A stretch of 64,000 nucleotides of DNA from Spiroplasma alleghenense (GCF_003363775.1 NZ_CP031376.1:62001-126000); one strand, 5' to 3'; positions 34,033 through 45,124 are shown, counted from the stretch's first letter. Program-made: numbers and translations. The notes: a model not told the origin generated them from the letters alone.

Positions 34033-34064
34033 AATTGCCCCTTTATTACGGGCAATTTTATTTT
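34032..34064. terminator. Bidirectional intrinsic terminator after trmB
   Basis: Arms AAATTGCCC (34032-34040) and GGGCAATTT (34050-34058) pair perfectly and lead into a T-run. The minus-strand gene ends at 34070, so the element serves both strands. Confidence 0.8.
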
Positions 34065-34069
34065 TTATC

Positions 34070-34672
34070 TTATTCAACATCTTCAACATCTTCAATTGTT
34101 TCGAATTCTGTAGTTATTTCTTTGGATTCTTTAATCATTTCTTCTTTGAATTTTTTCCTTCAACTTAGAGTTGTTTTTATTATTTCTTCGTTGGTATTTA
34201 GCAAATAAACAGTTAAACTAAAATTTAATAAAAGTAAAGTGAAATTAATTAGAGCCAAAATTAATGCTGGTCCTCAAGCAACTTTAAATCCTTCTCCAAA
34301 ATTTATATTGTTAGCCATTGTTGTACTTGAAACTATTATAAAAAAAGTTACTATTGGTAAAATGCTTGTGATTCAGTAACAATATCTAGATTTCTTAAAC
34401 TCAACGCTTTTTGCAGAATCGGTATCTACTTCAACATCGAAGTGAGTTTCATATAGCAAAGCAATTGGAGTTTTACCAAAATTCAAAACCCCAATTACTG
34501 AGTTAATCAAAACTAAGTCAAGAATAAACTGGCTAGTTATAGTTATTTTCATAATTAAACTTAATTCGATTGTCAAAATAACCGGTAAAGCAATCAGCAA
34601 AATTATGACATTTATTGCCCCAATTCAAAGAACCGGCTTTTTTGTTATTTTTCTAAATTTACCTATATCCAT
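34070..34672 (-). CDS. Uncharacterised four-helix membrane protein
   Basis: I do not recognise this 200-residue protein. From the ATG at 34672 (GAGGG site before it) it reads MDIGKFRKITKKPVLWIGAI and has four hydrophobic segments: residues about 15-40, 45-65, 100-120 and 135-160. Between the second and third is a loop with YETHFDVEVDTDSAKSVEFK; the C-terminus is a charged tail rich in Glu (EFETIEDVEDVE). Three tryptophans are TGA. It converges with trmB and is divergent from the BMP lipoprotein gene. No conserved catalytic motif is visible. Confidence 0.75.
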
Positions 34673-34731
34673 AATTTGCCCTCTTTTTAAATTATATCAA
34701 TAAATCCAAGGTTTATAGAGTTTGGTTGAAA

Positions 34732-34763
34732 AAAACGATTTTAATACCACAAAACGATTTTAA
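34732..34763. repeat. Direct repeat AAAACGATTTTAA, possible operator
   Basis: The 13-base sequence AAAACGATTTTAA occurs at 34732-34744 and again at 34751-34763, 19 bases apart start to start. It lies in the divergent region between the membrane-protein gene and the first BMP lipoprotein gene. An 11-base core of it, inverted, is found at 45125-45135 before nrdJ. It looks like a regulator site, but I cannot name the regulator. Confidence 0.5.
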
Positions 34764-34821
34764 ATTCAGAGACTTTTTCCTTTGAATATGCGATATTTAG
34801 ATTGTAGGGGGAAAGAGAAAT

Positions 34822-36132
34822 ATGAAAAAATTATTATCAATAATAGGAGCAGGAGCTTTGATTACAACTTCTGCAACAAGCGTTGTCGCTTGTGGAGTAA
34901 AAAAATATACAGATATTTTTCTAGTGTCTGATGTTGGGAAGATAAATGATAAATCATTTAATGAATCAGCATATAATGGTTCAAACAAGTTTATAAAAGA
35001 GCAACTAAACATTGAAGATATGGTTATATCTCATTTAACTCCACAAAATACTTCAGAAATTGAAAGAAATTATGATTCTGCTAGAAAAAACGGAGCCAAG
35101 GCTTTGGTTCTACCTGGTTTTGCGCACCAAGAACACATAAACCACGCTTCTGAAGTTATGGCAGATTCAGGAGAGGGAAGTGTCGTATTTCTAGACGGGG
35201 ACAATAAGGGTAATAAAAATGTTATTGGAATACAGTTTAAATCTGAAATGTCTGGCTTCTACTCTGGAGTTGCATCAATTTTATATAAAGTTAGCGTAAG
35301 CGATAAACCTGCCGAAGTGAAATTAAGTGCCTTCGGAGGTCTTCACAATGCAACCGGGGTAACTAATTTTATAAGTGGGTTTATGGCTTCAATAGACTTC
35401 ATGAACAGTCTAAAAAAAGAAAGTCCGGATGTTTTAACAAGTTTAATAAAAGTTTTAAATAAAGATAAAAGCGAATCTGATTTTATTGGCGCTTCTAGAG
35501 TAGCAACTCAAATGAATGCACCAGCAAGCGACAAAGATCAAAATTGATTTTCGGGTTCTTTTGAAGTAGGCGGTGGAACAACAACTGCGGAAAAACTTAT
35601 TTCTGAAAATGCAGACGTAATATTCCCTGTAGCTGGGCCTCAAACCGAGGACACCCTGGCCGCTATTAAAAAAAGCAATAGAAAAGATAGTATTCATATA
35701 GTTGGTGTAGATACAGATCAAGTTCAATTATACAAAAATTACAGTGATTACTTCATTACTTCGGCTACTAAAAAATTAGAGGAATCAACACAATCTGCAT
35801 TAGTAAATAGTAAAGTTTACGCAGACAAAGTTACTAAAGAACAGAAAGATGAATTTATCGGAAAGGACAAATCTGGTAATAAAATTGAGGGTTCTTGAGA
35901 CGGGCAAAATGTATGATTCGATGGTGACTTTAGTAGTGGGGGAAGCAATAAAATAAGCGATCAAAATTACAAAGATTTAATTGCAATTTTGTCTCCAGCA
36001 GGATTAGCACTAAGTGTTTATTATCAAGAAAATATTTCTACCAAAGTCGGAGCTAAAGAAATCTTAAACACTGAAGCAATTAAATCAATGGGTGAAATAG
36101 CTGCAAAAGAACTAAAATCAAATAATTCTTAA
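34822..36132 (+). CDS. BMP-family (PnrA-like) substrate-binding lipoprotein 1
   Basis: The 436-residue product is a surface lipoprotein of the BMP/PnrA family, the binding proteins of nucleoside (and in some bacteria riboflavin) ABC importers. The signal peptide ends in a lipobox SVVACG with Cys24. Motifs VSDVGKINDKSFNESAY, ALVLPGFAHQEH, GIQFKSEMSGFYSGVASILY and VIFPVAGPQTEDTLAAI are family hallmarks, and VGVDTDQ near residue 295 is the usual ligand-contact strand. A GGGGGAAAGAG site precedes the ATG. It is followed by its own terminator and then a paralogue. Confidence 0.92.
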
Positions 36133-36139
36133 AAACTAT

Positions 36140-36206
36140 AATATTGGAAAAATCACCATTGGAAATTTTTTGGAAAAAAATATCTCCGATTTTTTCAATA
36201 TTTTTT
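36140..36206 (+). terminator. Long hairpin terminator after lipoprotein 1
   Basis: Arms AATATTGGAAAAATC (36140-36154) and GATTTTTTCAATATT (36188-36202) pair along 15 positions with one G-U pair and run into T residues. The interior (36155-36187) can form smaller stems. Its 3' arm overlaps the likely -35 of the next gene. Confidence 0.65.
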
Positions 36207-36222
36207 AAAATTTATGTATAAT
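36194..36222 (+). promoter_or_regulatory. Likely promoter of BMP lipoprotein 2
   Basis: TTCAAT (36194-36199), 17 bases, TATAAT (36217-36222) preceded by TG. The -35 is inside the 3' arm of the upstream terminator. Confidence 0.5.
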
Positions 36223-36271
36223 AATTACGAGGGTTAATATAATTCTCTTAATTGTAACAATGGAGGTAAAT

Positions 36272-37585
36272 ATGAAAAAATTATTAAGTGTTTTCGCCGT
36301 TGCGGCGCTATCCACTACTTCGGCAATGAGTGTCGTTGCATGTGGAGTAAAAAAAGATTCAGATGTCTGAGTCGTTACTGATACAGGAAAAGTTAAAGAT
36401 AAGTCATTTAACGAATCTGCATTTAATGCAGCAAACAAATTCTTATCACAGGATTTAAAAAGAGAGGGACAAAGTTCTTATTTGGAACCGAAGTCTCCAA
36501 CAGATCTTGAGCCTGCGTATCAAACTTCGCGTAAAAATGGAGGTAAAGGCTTAATTTTGCCTGGTTATCAACATGCAAATCATATTGCTAAGGCTTCAGA
36601 AGTTTATTCAGAGGGTGACGCCCCCGGAACTGTTGTTTTCCTTGACGGAAGCTCAGTTAAGAGCGGTGAAGAACATTACGAAAATGTAGTCGGTGTTCTA
36701 TTTAAGGCTGAAATTTCGGGATTTTACGCTGGAGTCGCTTCGATTTTATACAATTTTGAAAAAAATAATTTAAAACCGGTTATCACAGCTTATGGCGGTG
36801 GGGAACATTCTCCGTTTGCTACATCAAATGCATTGGCAGGATACTTTTCTTCTGTTATGTTTATGAATGACTTAATTGAGGATTCTAAGACAAATGAAAA
36901 TGAGTTGCTAAATAGTTTGCTAGACATTATAGGTAAAAAACCAACGGATGTTAAAGATGCAAAGGTTGAATTTGCTCCAACACAAAATTTTTATGGAACA
37001 ACCGCTATGTCTGCAAACAACTTCTTCAGTGGGACTTTTGCTCAGGGTGATGGAACACCTCTTTCTACAAAACTAATAGTTGACGGTAAAGCGGATGTAA
37101 TATTTCCATTTGCTGGTCCCCAAACCGAAGACACATTAAAAGTAATTAAGGATAGAAAATCAAATGCATTGGTTGTTGGAGCTGATGTAGATCAGACAAA
37201 TTTATACGGAAATTATAAAGATAAATTTATTACTAGTGCACTAAAAAACTTAGAAGGTGCAGGAAGGGCTGCTCTAGTTCATAGTAAAGCCTTTAAATCT
37301 GAGAATATTGAAATCGATAAAGATATTATAGAGGGAACTGACCAACATGGAAATCCAATTGAAGGTGACTGAGATGGAAAAGATGTTTGATTTGGTGGTC
37401 AAATTGCAACCGGAAAAGATAATAAATTTTCAGCTGATAAAGCAGAAAAATTAATGGAATTATTAAAAGCGCCGGGAGAAAAATTGAGTGAAACTTACCA
37501 AGATGGTACAAATCTTACACAGTTTAGCTACGTTTTTTCTAAAGAATTTATTGCTAGTTTGGCAAAATCAGCTACAGGTCTTTAA
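36272..37585 (+). CDS. BMP-family (PnrA-like) substrate-binding lipoprotein 2
   Basis: The 437-residue product is a paralogue of the preceding gene, sharing the signal sequence pattern (MKKLLS... SVVACGVKK, lipobox Cys24), VTDTGKVKDKSFNESAFNAA, GLILPGYQHANH, GVLFKAEISGFYAGVASILY and VIFPFAGPQTEDTL. Differences in the middle (residues about 150-220) suggest a different ligand or affinity. A TGGAGGT site precedes the ATG. It lies before the ABC ATPase gene, which has its own likely promoter. Both lipoproteins probably feed the same transporter at 37642-42171. Confidence 0.92.
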
Positions 37586-37609
37586 AAATAAATTTAAATA
37601 TCATATAAT
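37581..37609 (+). promoter_or_regulatory. Likely promoter of the ABC transporter genes
   Basis: TTTAAA (37581-37586), 17 bases, TATAAT (37604-37609), 33 bases before the ATG of the ATPase gene. It overlaps the stop of lipoprotein 2. Confidence 0.5.
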
Positions 37610-37641
37610 AAAAGCATAGTAGAATCAATGAGGACACAATA

Positions 37642-39183
37642 ATGAAAAATGACAATCAATATGCGGTTGAAATGGATTCTATTACTATGATTTTTAATAA
37701 AACCTTAATAGCAAATGATAAAATCGACTTTAGAGTAAAGACTGGAGAAATTCATGCCCTAGTTGGTGAGAATGGAGCTGGAAAATCAACTTTAATGTCG
37801 ATTTTATTTGGTTTATATGAACCCACTCAAGGCGAAATAAAAATTAATGGTAAAATTGAAGCTATTACAAATCCTGTTAAAGCAAACCAGTTGGGAATTG
37901 GTATGGTCCATCAACACTTTAAACTGGTGGGTATTTACCCCGTTTGAATGAATATTGCAATGGGTGATGAAATAACAAAAGGCAAATTGTTTTTGGACAA
38001 AAATAAAATTAAAGAGAAAATAAGAGACATCATGATCAAATACAACTTGGAAGTGGATTTAGATGCAAAGGTAGAAAATATAACAGTAGGTATGCAACAA
38101 CGTACAGAAATTCTAAAAATCTTATATAGAAATGCTGATATTCTTGTTTTTGATGAACCTACAGCAGTTCTTACTCCACAGGAAATAAGCGGATTATTAA
38201 AAGTTATGCAAAAATTGCAGAAAGATGGTAAGACAATAATTTTCATCACCCATAAAATGGCTGAAATTCAAGCAGTTGCAAATAGTGCAACAGTAATTCG
38301 TCGTGGTAAAAAAATAGAAACTTTTGATATGAGTAAAACCACTATTGAAAAGTTAGCAGAAGCAATGGTTGGTAGAAAACTTGCAGAAATAAAGAATAAA
38401 TATATTCCATGTCAAGATAAAATTGTCTTGGACGTTCAGTCGCTAACTATGAAAAAAATATCAAATCATAAAGTAATAGGTTTAGAAAATTTTGATCTTA
38501 AAATTAATGCCGGTGAGATTGTTGCAATCGCTGGTGTCGAAGGTAACGGACAACAAGAATTAGTGGGAGCAATTTCTGGGTTGGAAAAAGTAAGTTTCGG
38601 AAAAATATTAGTTAACGGAAATGATATTACCAAAGCTTCCATTAAAAAAAGATACCAAAAGTATAAAATTAATCATATTCCAGAAGATAGACACAAACAC
38701 GGTTTGGTCTTAGATAATGATATTATTCAGAATATGGTATTACAAAACATTGATGATCCAGAATTTAGCAAATTTGGTTTAATCAAAAGAAATTCAATTC
38801 AAAGTTATGCTCAAAAAATAGTTTCTAAATTTGATGTAAGAGGCGCTCAAAATGGTTTTGCAATCTCAAGACAACTTTCAGGTGGTAATCAGCAAAAGGC
38901 CATTGTCGGCAGAGAGTTAACTAGAGAACATGATCTAATTATTATTTTTCAACCAACTCGTGGTCTGGATGTAGGATCAATTGAGTTTATACATAATGAG
39001 ATTTTATTAGAGAAAGAAAAGGGTAAAGCCGTTTTGCTCGTAAGTTATGAGTTGGGAGAAGTAATGGCTCTGGCTGATAGAATAGTTATTCTCAATGGTG
39101 GTAAAAAAATTGGTGAAATACCAGGTAAAGGTGCCAAAAGAGAAGAAATTGGTCTAATGATGACTGGAAAGGGGGCTAATTAA
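37642..39183 (+). CDS. Two-domain ABC transporter ATPase (nucleoside/BMP type)
   Basis: The 513-residue product has two fused ABC domains, as in NupO/YufO and RfuB, the ATPases of BMP-linked importers. The first domain has a full P-loop GENGAGKSTL (near residue 44), MVHQHFKL and Walker B LVFDEPTAVLT, with a degenerate signature ITVGMQQRTEIL. The second has the degenerate P-loop GVEGNGQQEL, the signature LSGGNQQKAIVGREL and IIFQPTRGLDVGS. This asymmetry is normal in the family. One tryptophan (37945) is TGA. It is the first gene of a unit with two permeases, each starting right at the previous stop. Confidence 0.93.
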
Positions 39184-41244
39184 ATGGATTTTAAGTTGGA
39201 TAGTTGGTTAACTAGGGAAAAAATTAGAATTTCTTTAAAATCGGAAAAGACAAAATCAAAACTAAGTTATATTAAGGCTTCTATATTAGCTCTTCTTTTC
39301 GGGATTACATTGGGAATAATAATTATTTTTGCAAATGGTTACAACGGTATTGGATACTTTTTTGAACTATTTAAAGTATCTTTTAGTACATGAAAGGTTG
39401 GTTCTGGTCAGTCCGACTTGGACCGAATGATGAATCACTTTTCATCTTATATAATTTTAGCCTTAGGTTTAGCAATGGCCTTCAAGTTGGGTTTGTTTAA
39501 TATAGGGGGATCGGGTCAAGCTGTTCTTGGGGCCGGACTTTCAATAATATTAGTTGCAGAAATGGAACAATCGACAGGCATTTCTTTTGAAACTGTTGGA
39601 GGTACCTATATTTTGGTGATATTTATTATTTTTGTTTTTTCAGCCGCGTTAACTTCCGCCCTTGCTGGTGTGCTAAAAGTTTTCTTTAATATTCACGAGG
39701 TTGTTACAACTGTTATGATGAACTGGACAATCTGATATTTTGTTCGTTGAATTCTTACAACAAGTCCTAAATTCATGAATATGAATCAAGAAACTAAAGC
39801 TTTTAACCATCAATGACTTACAATTGGTGGTAACCAATGAATATTGGGTATTATCTTGGCAACCATTTGCGTTGGAGTTGTATTCTTTGCTTTAAGCTTT
39901 ACAACATTTGGATATAAATATAATGTAGTTGGTAAGCAGCAGGATGCAGCGAAGTATGCTGGTATAAATAACAAGAGTTTTGTAATTATTGCCACAGCAA
40001 TTTCTGGGGCTTTAATTGGTATAGCTGCATTTATATACTATATTTCTATAGAAAAAAAATTAAGTTATGCTCAAAATGATATTCCAACATTTGGTTTCGA
40101 CGGTATTTCTATTGCTCTTGTTGCATTCAATAATATTTTTGGAATTATACCTATCTCATTTTTATGGGCTGTAATTAAAAGTTCTGCAACAGCGGCCACA
40201 GGAAACTCGGATTTTAATGGACTTTCAAATGAGGCTGCCTCACTAATGTTCGGTGCTGTAATCTACGGAGCAGCGATATATTCTGTATTTTATAGATTTG
40301 TTCCTATTCAGAAATTGAAATTTAAACTATATCAAAATATCGATTTTAAAACTCGAATTGAAATAGATAAAAATATTGCTATTATTAACGATTATAAAAA
40401 TCAAATCAGTTTAATAAAATTAGAAAAGCGTGAAGCTATTAAAAATTATAAAAAAAATCCTGATATTGAAATTCAAAGTAAAGCATCAAAAAATGATTTT
40501 CTTGGATGGAAGGAGATTTTGTGTCTCCCATACAACGATAAAATATCAATCTTAAAAGGAAAAATAAATTCTTCTAAAATTTTAAATAAAATTCTTTGAG
40601 ATGAGGGTTATAAAACATATTTACAAAACGGACTTAAAGGTGTTAAAAATTGAAAAGTTAAAAATGACAACCTAATTTTAGGAACTACACTAGATGAGCT
40701 AACTGAGTATGTAATTGAAAGAGATCATAAGATTTCACAAAGTAAAAAAGATTTCAAGAAATTCCTGAAAGTTTCTGAAAAAATGAACGATTCCAAATTG
40801 GATGATGCAATTTTAAAACAAAATGCGAAACAAAAATTTGGGATTGAAGATGCAGAGAAAGACTTGGCTGATCAAACAAAATTAATTAATACTGATTATA
40901 AGGATTTACTTTTAACCGCAAAAGAGCGAAGAAATGAAGAAATAAAATCGGCTAGACAAGAAGCTTCTATTGCTGGTGAAAAATCTGTAATTGCATACAA
41001 AAAAGTGATAAAGGTTAACAATGAAAATTATAGAGCACTACTTGATTCTGTTAAAAAAGAATACGAAATTATAGAATCCTGAGAAAAACAGAAACTAGAA
41101 GAAATTAAAATTAAGTTTGATAGCAAAATCAGCGAATCAAAAGATAGTTCAGATGAGATTAAAATTTTAAAATCACAATATAAAGATTCAGTAATAAAAA
41201 TTAAAGCCGAAAGCTTTAACAAAAAAATGGAGGTGAAATACTAA
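39184..41244 (+). CDS. ABC transporter permease (BMP/nucleoside type) with a ~300-residue charged C-terminal tail
   Basis: Residues about 30-375 form a BPD_transp_2-type permease with eight or so helices; MAFKLGLFNIGGSGQAVLGA and AGINNKSFVIIATAISGALIGI (cited in part as AKYAGINNKSFVIIATAISG) are characteristic. After the last helix (LMFGAVIYGAAIYSVFYRF, near residue 370) a hydrophilic tail of about 305 residues continues to residue 686, rich in Lys, Glu, Asp and Asn and probably coiled coil. Related permeases such as NupP are about 350-370 residues, so the tail is extra. The frame across several TGA tryptophans is continuous to the TAA at 41242. The second permease starts at the next base. 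Confidence 0.88.
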
Positions 41245-42171
41245 ATGTTAGTTGCAATGATAGCATTTATTTCAGGAGTTTTTGCAATTTTCCTAATTGC
41301 TTCAATTTCGGGAACACTTTCAGAAAGAGCCGGGGTTGTAAATATTTCAATTGAAGGTTTCATGACAATGGGGGCGCTTTCATTTGCCATAGCCGGAAGT
41401 TTTATGAACTCAACAGGGAATAGTAATTGAACTCAAATTATAGCATTAGTTATTGCTATGGGTGTTTCTGGTTTATTCGCTCTTCTTCATGGTTATGCTT
41501 CAATTAAATTGAAGTCCAATCAAGTAGTTGTAGGTACCGCAATTAATATTCTTGCACAAGGTATTGCACTATATTTAGCAACATCTGGAGCCTTGGGTTC
41601 TGATGGAACAAGAATTCCAACAAATTACGCAATGATTAGTTTTGATAATAATGCAAATATATTTAACTTATATTTAATTATTGCCATATTAATCGCATCA
41701 ATTACAGGAGTGTTTTTTACCTTTACAAAAATAGGTAAGAGATATGCTGCGTGTGGTGAAAACCCACATGCAGTAGATGCGGCAGGAATTAATGTTATTA
41801 AATATCGCTACATCGCTATTATTATTTCAGGAATGTTGGCCGGTCTTGCTGGAGCAATGTTTGTTGTAGTGGAAATATCTGGTTCATTTAGAGGTAGCAC
41901 CGCGGGATGAGGTTTTCTAGCTTTAGCAATTATGATTGTTGGGCAATGAAGGGTGAAATATATAGTTCCTTCAGCGCTGCTATTTTCAATTATGTTTGGG
42001 CTAGGAAAATACTTATGAGCCATTAATGGGGTTCCAGAATCTTTCGCAACAAACCAAGATTTATTTAAAGTTTTACCATTTGTTGGTTCTCTAATTGTTA
42101 TGGTTATATTTAGTAAGTGATCTAAAGCGCCAAAAGCTTCGGGGATACCATTTGATAAATCCCAAAGATAA
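41245..42171 (+). CDS. ABC transporter permease 2 (BMP/nucleoside type)
   Basis: The 308-residue product is a second BPD_transp_2 permease, the partner in a NupPQ-like heterodimer. Motifs include LSERAGVVNISIEGFMTMGA at the start of the second helix, the cytoplasmic coupling segment IGKRYAACGENPHAVDAAGI and IIISGMLAGLAGAMFVV. It starts directly at the end of the previous gene with a GGAGGTGA site within that gene's last codons. No extended tail is present here, in contrast to the first permease. A long hairpin terminator follows and closes the operon. Confidence 0.93.
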
Positions 42172-42202
42172 AAAAATTTTGACGAATTCTTTGAGTTAAT
42201 AT

Positions 42203-42263
42203 AATCCCCAATATAGTAGATTATGGAAAATTTGATTTTCCCCTGCTATATTAGGGATTTTTA
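42203..42263 (+). terminator. Long terminator hairpin closing the ABC transporter operon
   Basis: AATCCCCAATATAGTAG (42203-42219) pairs with CTGCTATATTAGGGATT (42243-42259) with G-U pairs, and GGAAAA/TTTTCC forms a nested stem in the loop. A T-run follows. Confidence 0.75.
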
Positions 42264-42383
42264 ATTTGAATTATATTGGTTAAGAAAATTAAATTAAAAA
42301 TATTTTGTTTATATAATTGCTTTATTAGATGTTTATTTGCAATTAATTTAACATTTTTAATAGAAATGACAACTTTTTTTAAA

Positions 42384-42412
42384 TTGAAAATATCTAATTT
42401 AAATAGTATAAT
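42384..42412 (+). promoter_or_regulatory. Likely promoter of the 42463 gene
   Basis: TTGAAA (42384-42389), 17 bases, TATAAT (42407-42412); one of the best matches to the housekeeping consensus in the window. Confidence 0.6.
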
Positions 42413-42462
42413 TATTTGTATTTCTTTTTATTTTAAAAGCATTTACAGAGAGAAGGTATTTA

Positions 42463-43656
42463 ATGATAGACCAAATTAAAAAAAGTAGCTTTGAGTTATT
42501 AAACGAATTTGAAAGTCAGGTTTTCACTGATGTAGAACTTGAAAAAAATAAAAAATTTGAAATAAAATTCAAAGCTTTTAAGGGCGAAGATTTTAATGTT
42601 GATAAAAATCATATTGAAAAAACTTGTGACAGTAATAGGGGTTTATATCAATTACATAGACTGTATGTTAATTCTTCAAATAATCCTACTTTACCTAATA
42701 GAGATGAATATTGGGATGATGTTTATTTTAAAGCTAAGAAAAATAAAGTATACCATAAAACAATAAATATTATATATAAGCATAATGTTCTTGAGGACTC
42801 TTCAAGCAAAAAAGAATTTTTAAAAAATAATAAATATTTCGGAATTGAGTTTGAAATGGGATATAATTTTCGATATGGTAAAAAACATTGAACATCTCCG
42901 GAAGGATTGGATATAAGATTAGAAAAATATGAAGAATTTGTTGAGTTAACCAGTTTTGATAAGGTGGAAGAGATTGCTACTTTTTCAGACCCCAAACACG
43001 ACAACAAAGAAAGGGTAACCGTTGGCATAGAACTTTTTTGAGTTGGTAACGAACTTAATATTTTTCTTAAATTGTACGCTTCGGTTAATTGGACAGGAGG
43101 TAGTGTCTACAATCATTTAGCTATAATAGGAACTCAAAATGAAAGGATTCTATTTTATAGTAAACTAAAAACTAGAAAAAAATTTGACCAGTTGATAAAA
43201 TTTGGCAATGTTGCAACACCAATTAAAGACAAATTAAAGGTTGACCTAGCCAGCGACTCAGTTCATTCGCTTATTAATTCAATTAAAAGCAATACTAAAG
43301 AAGGGGGATTTGACACCGGAAAAATGGTGTCGCTAGAAGCGCACTTTAGCGGACCATTAATGAATGAAAAAAATAAAATTATTGGTTTGTCTGGAATAAA
43401 TATCGGACCAGGTCACTTTGTAAATGTTGTAAGAGCGGTAAATAAAAAAATAAAATCTGGCAAAGAATTTGATTTTAAACTAGAATTAAAATTTTCTGTT
43501 TGACTTAATAATTTTCAGGGGATATTGTATCTAAAACTGGATGACAATTCTTATAAAATTGGAGCAAGTAATGTAGAAAAATGAAAAAATGGCTATTGAG
43601 TTTCTTACCAATCTAGTTACATTTCGCATAATCTATATGTAGGTAAAGTCAAATAA
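42463..43656 (+). CDS. Uncharacterised soluble protein, 397 residues
   Basis: I do not recognise this protein. It starts MIDQIKKSSFELLNEFES after an AGAGAAGG site and has no signal peptide or membrane helix. Composition is hydrophilic and rich in Lys, Asn, Phe and Tyr. Segments such as ELFWVGNELNIFLKLYASVN and a C-terminal part with repeated aromatic residues (KWKNGYWVSYQSSYISHNLY) suggest a beta-rich fold. Four or more tryptophans are TGA. It is a single-gene unit with a good promoter, and no clear neighbour link. The lower conservation and isolated position would fit an accessory gene. Confidence 0.75.
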
Positions 43657-43967
43657 GTCTTCCAATAACTTTATTTGTAAGATTCAAGGAATTATCTATA
43701 TATATTTCAAACGAAGTAAATAATCATATATTCACTAATAACTTACCACTTTATTTAAATAAAAGCATTTGTTAAAATTTAAAAATTAAAATTTAATTTC
43801 TTTAGCTGTCCTGTAAATTAAATGAAGATAGCATATAGATATATTTATTAACAAAAATATAAAAAACAAACTGCCACATTGCGCTTTCCCATCTTTGAAT
43901 ATTTCAATTGAAAAAAATGAAAACGAGGCTTTTTCATAATTTTCTAAAAAATCGAAAATCAATTTAT
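43657..43967. other. Gene-free stretch
   Basis: About 310 AT-rich bases between the 42463 gene and the terminator at 43968. I see no RNA gene or supported coding frame. The minus strand has one open stretch of about 49 codons without a start that could be a decayed gene end, but the evidence is too weak for a pseudogene call. Confidence 0.4.
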
Positions 43968-44001
43968 AAAAAATCCTTAACCAATTGGTTAAGGATTTTT
44001 T
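43968..44001. terminator. Palindromic bidirectional terminator
   Basis: A 32-base perfect palindrome built from AAAAATCCTTAACC, AATT and its complement, centred at about 43984, with T-runs at both ends. It overlaps the stop of the minus-strand gene at 44000. Confidence 0.75.
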
Positions 44002-44452
44002 ATTGTTCGGTTTTTACATTATTTTCTTTTTTATAATAATCTATCAGTGCTAAAATAGAGCCAGCACCCATCCCAACACAACCAATTAGTCCACAAATTC
44101 ATATTGTGATAAAAATCGGGTTATATCCCCAAAATAGGAATGGTGATGTAAAGCAAATCCAAAAAATTCAGAAACTAATACCAACTAAACCAAGTCATGC
44201 GCCAACAACTCTAAGCTTTTTAATTTCAGATGACAAAAAAGTCAAGCAAGTAATCGGAAGCGTGAAAATAGCAATACCAATTCAGCCAGCAATAAGGCAT
44301 CCAAAAACTTGCCCCTCATCCACATAAATTCCGTCTTCAATAGGGTACTCTAATATTTCAGGGAATCCAAGAATTCATGTTCCAAACTGCACTATAAAAA
44401 ACGCAAATAAGCATAATGAAATAAGGATAATAATTTTTGATCATTTAAGCAT
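44000..44452 (-). CDS. Uncharacterised four-helix membrane protein, 150 residues
   Basis: Not recognised. On the minus strand the frame from the ATG at 44452 reads MLKWSKIIILISLCLFAFFI and has four hydrophobic helices (about residues 5-27, 50-72, 83-106 and 115-136), short loops and a lysine/glutamate-rich end. At least six tryptophans are TGA, so standard-code reading shows only fragments and the opposite strand gives a false frame. A GAGGTA site precedes the start. It may form a pair with the next minus-strand membrane protein. Confidence 0.72.
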
Positions 44453-44495
44453 AATTCATTACCTCTTATAATATATTATATCAAATTTAAAAGTG

Positions 44496-45002
44496 CTAAA
44501 TTGATTTCTTTTTGTTTTCGCTATTCAAAATAAATATAACTGCTATTACCAAACTGGCGCTTGTAGCGTCCAGTATTACTGAAATTATGGTTGCTACTTC
44601 AGATGCGAAGTCATCTTTCATAAAATCAAATAGAAAAAGTAAACTTAAAATGCTCAAAATTCACCCAACAAGTCCGAAGAAAAAACTTGTAAGATCCATC
44701 TTATTTGCCATTTTTTCTTTTTTGCTTATTGTGATTTTATCTTTAATTTTTTGATTTACAATTTTTGTCCCAATTATCCAGGCAAATCCTGCAAAAAATG
44801 TACTCAAAAAGTCAAACAAAACTGTAATACTAGTAAAGATAAAAGAGTCTGTTTCCCCCTCAATAAGAGGTCTAATTCAGATATGGGGTTTTAAAGCAAG
44901 TATACTTAATATTCCAGTTGTGATACCAATTATACCGAAGATAGCGCTTAAGGATTCAACAAGCATTAGTTGTTGTCCGCTATTGATGCTTTTATTTTTC
45001 AT
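44496..45002 (-). CDS. Uncharacterised four-helix membrane protein, 168 residues
   Basis: Not recognised. The minus-strand frame from the ATG at 45002 begins MKNKSINSGQQLMLVESLSA and has four predicted helices (about residues 14-36, 50-75, 107-128 and 135-158) with a basic loop between helices two and three (KIVNQKIKDKITISKKEKMA). Two tryptophans are TGA. No clear ribosome binding site is visible before the first ATG, and Met13 is an alternative start. It lies 43 bases upstream of the 150-residue membrane gene on the same strand and is divergent from nrdJ. Confidence 0.68.
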
Positions 45003-45124
45003 ACTATGTTTTTAACAAATTAATTGTATTATTGCAAGCAAAAATAAAAATATTATTTTTTAAACTTTATTATATGTATTTATATAATACATTATCTTGG
45101 TTTTGCTTTCAACTTTAAATTATA

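Noticed and set aside
42276-42479. Open frame of 67 codons before the 42463 gene
   Set aside because: It has no ribosome binding site, spans a promoter with good -35 and -10 boxes, and overlaps a better supported gene in another frame.
44106-44327. Plus-strand open frame of 73 codons
   Set aside because: It is the shadow of the minus-strand membrane protein at 44000-44452, which has TGA tryptophans, four clean helices and a ribosome binding site.
44485-44500. Half of a CIRCE-like heat-shock operator
   Set aside because: Only a single AGTGCTAAA half-site occurs, with no inverted partner at the required distance, and it lies at the end of a gene.
44512-44754. Plus-strand open frame of 80 codons
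   Set aside because: It lies opposite the minus-strand gene at 44496-45002, which gives the better membrane protein; there is no ribosome binding site on the plus strand.
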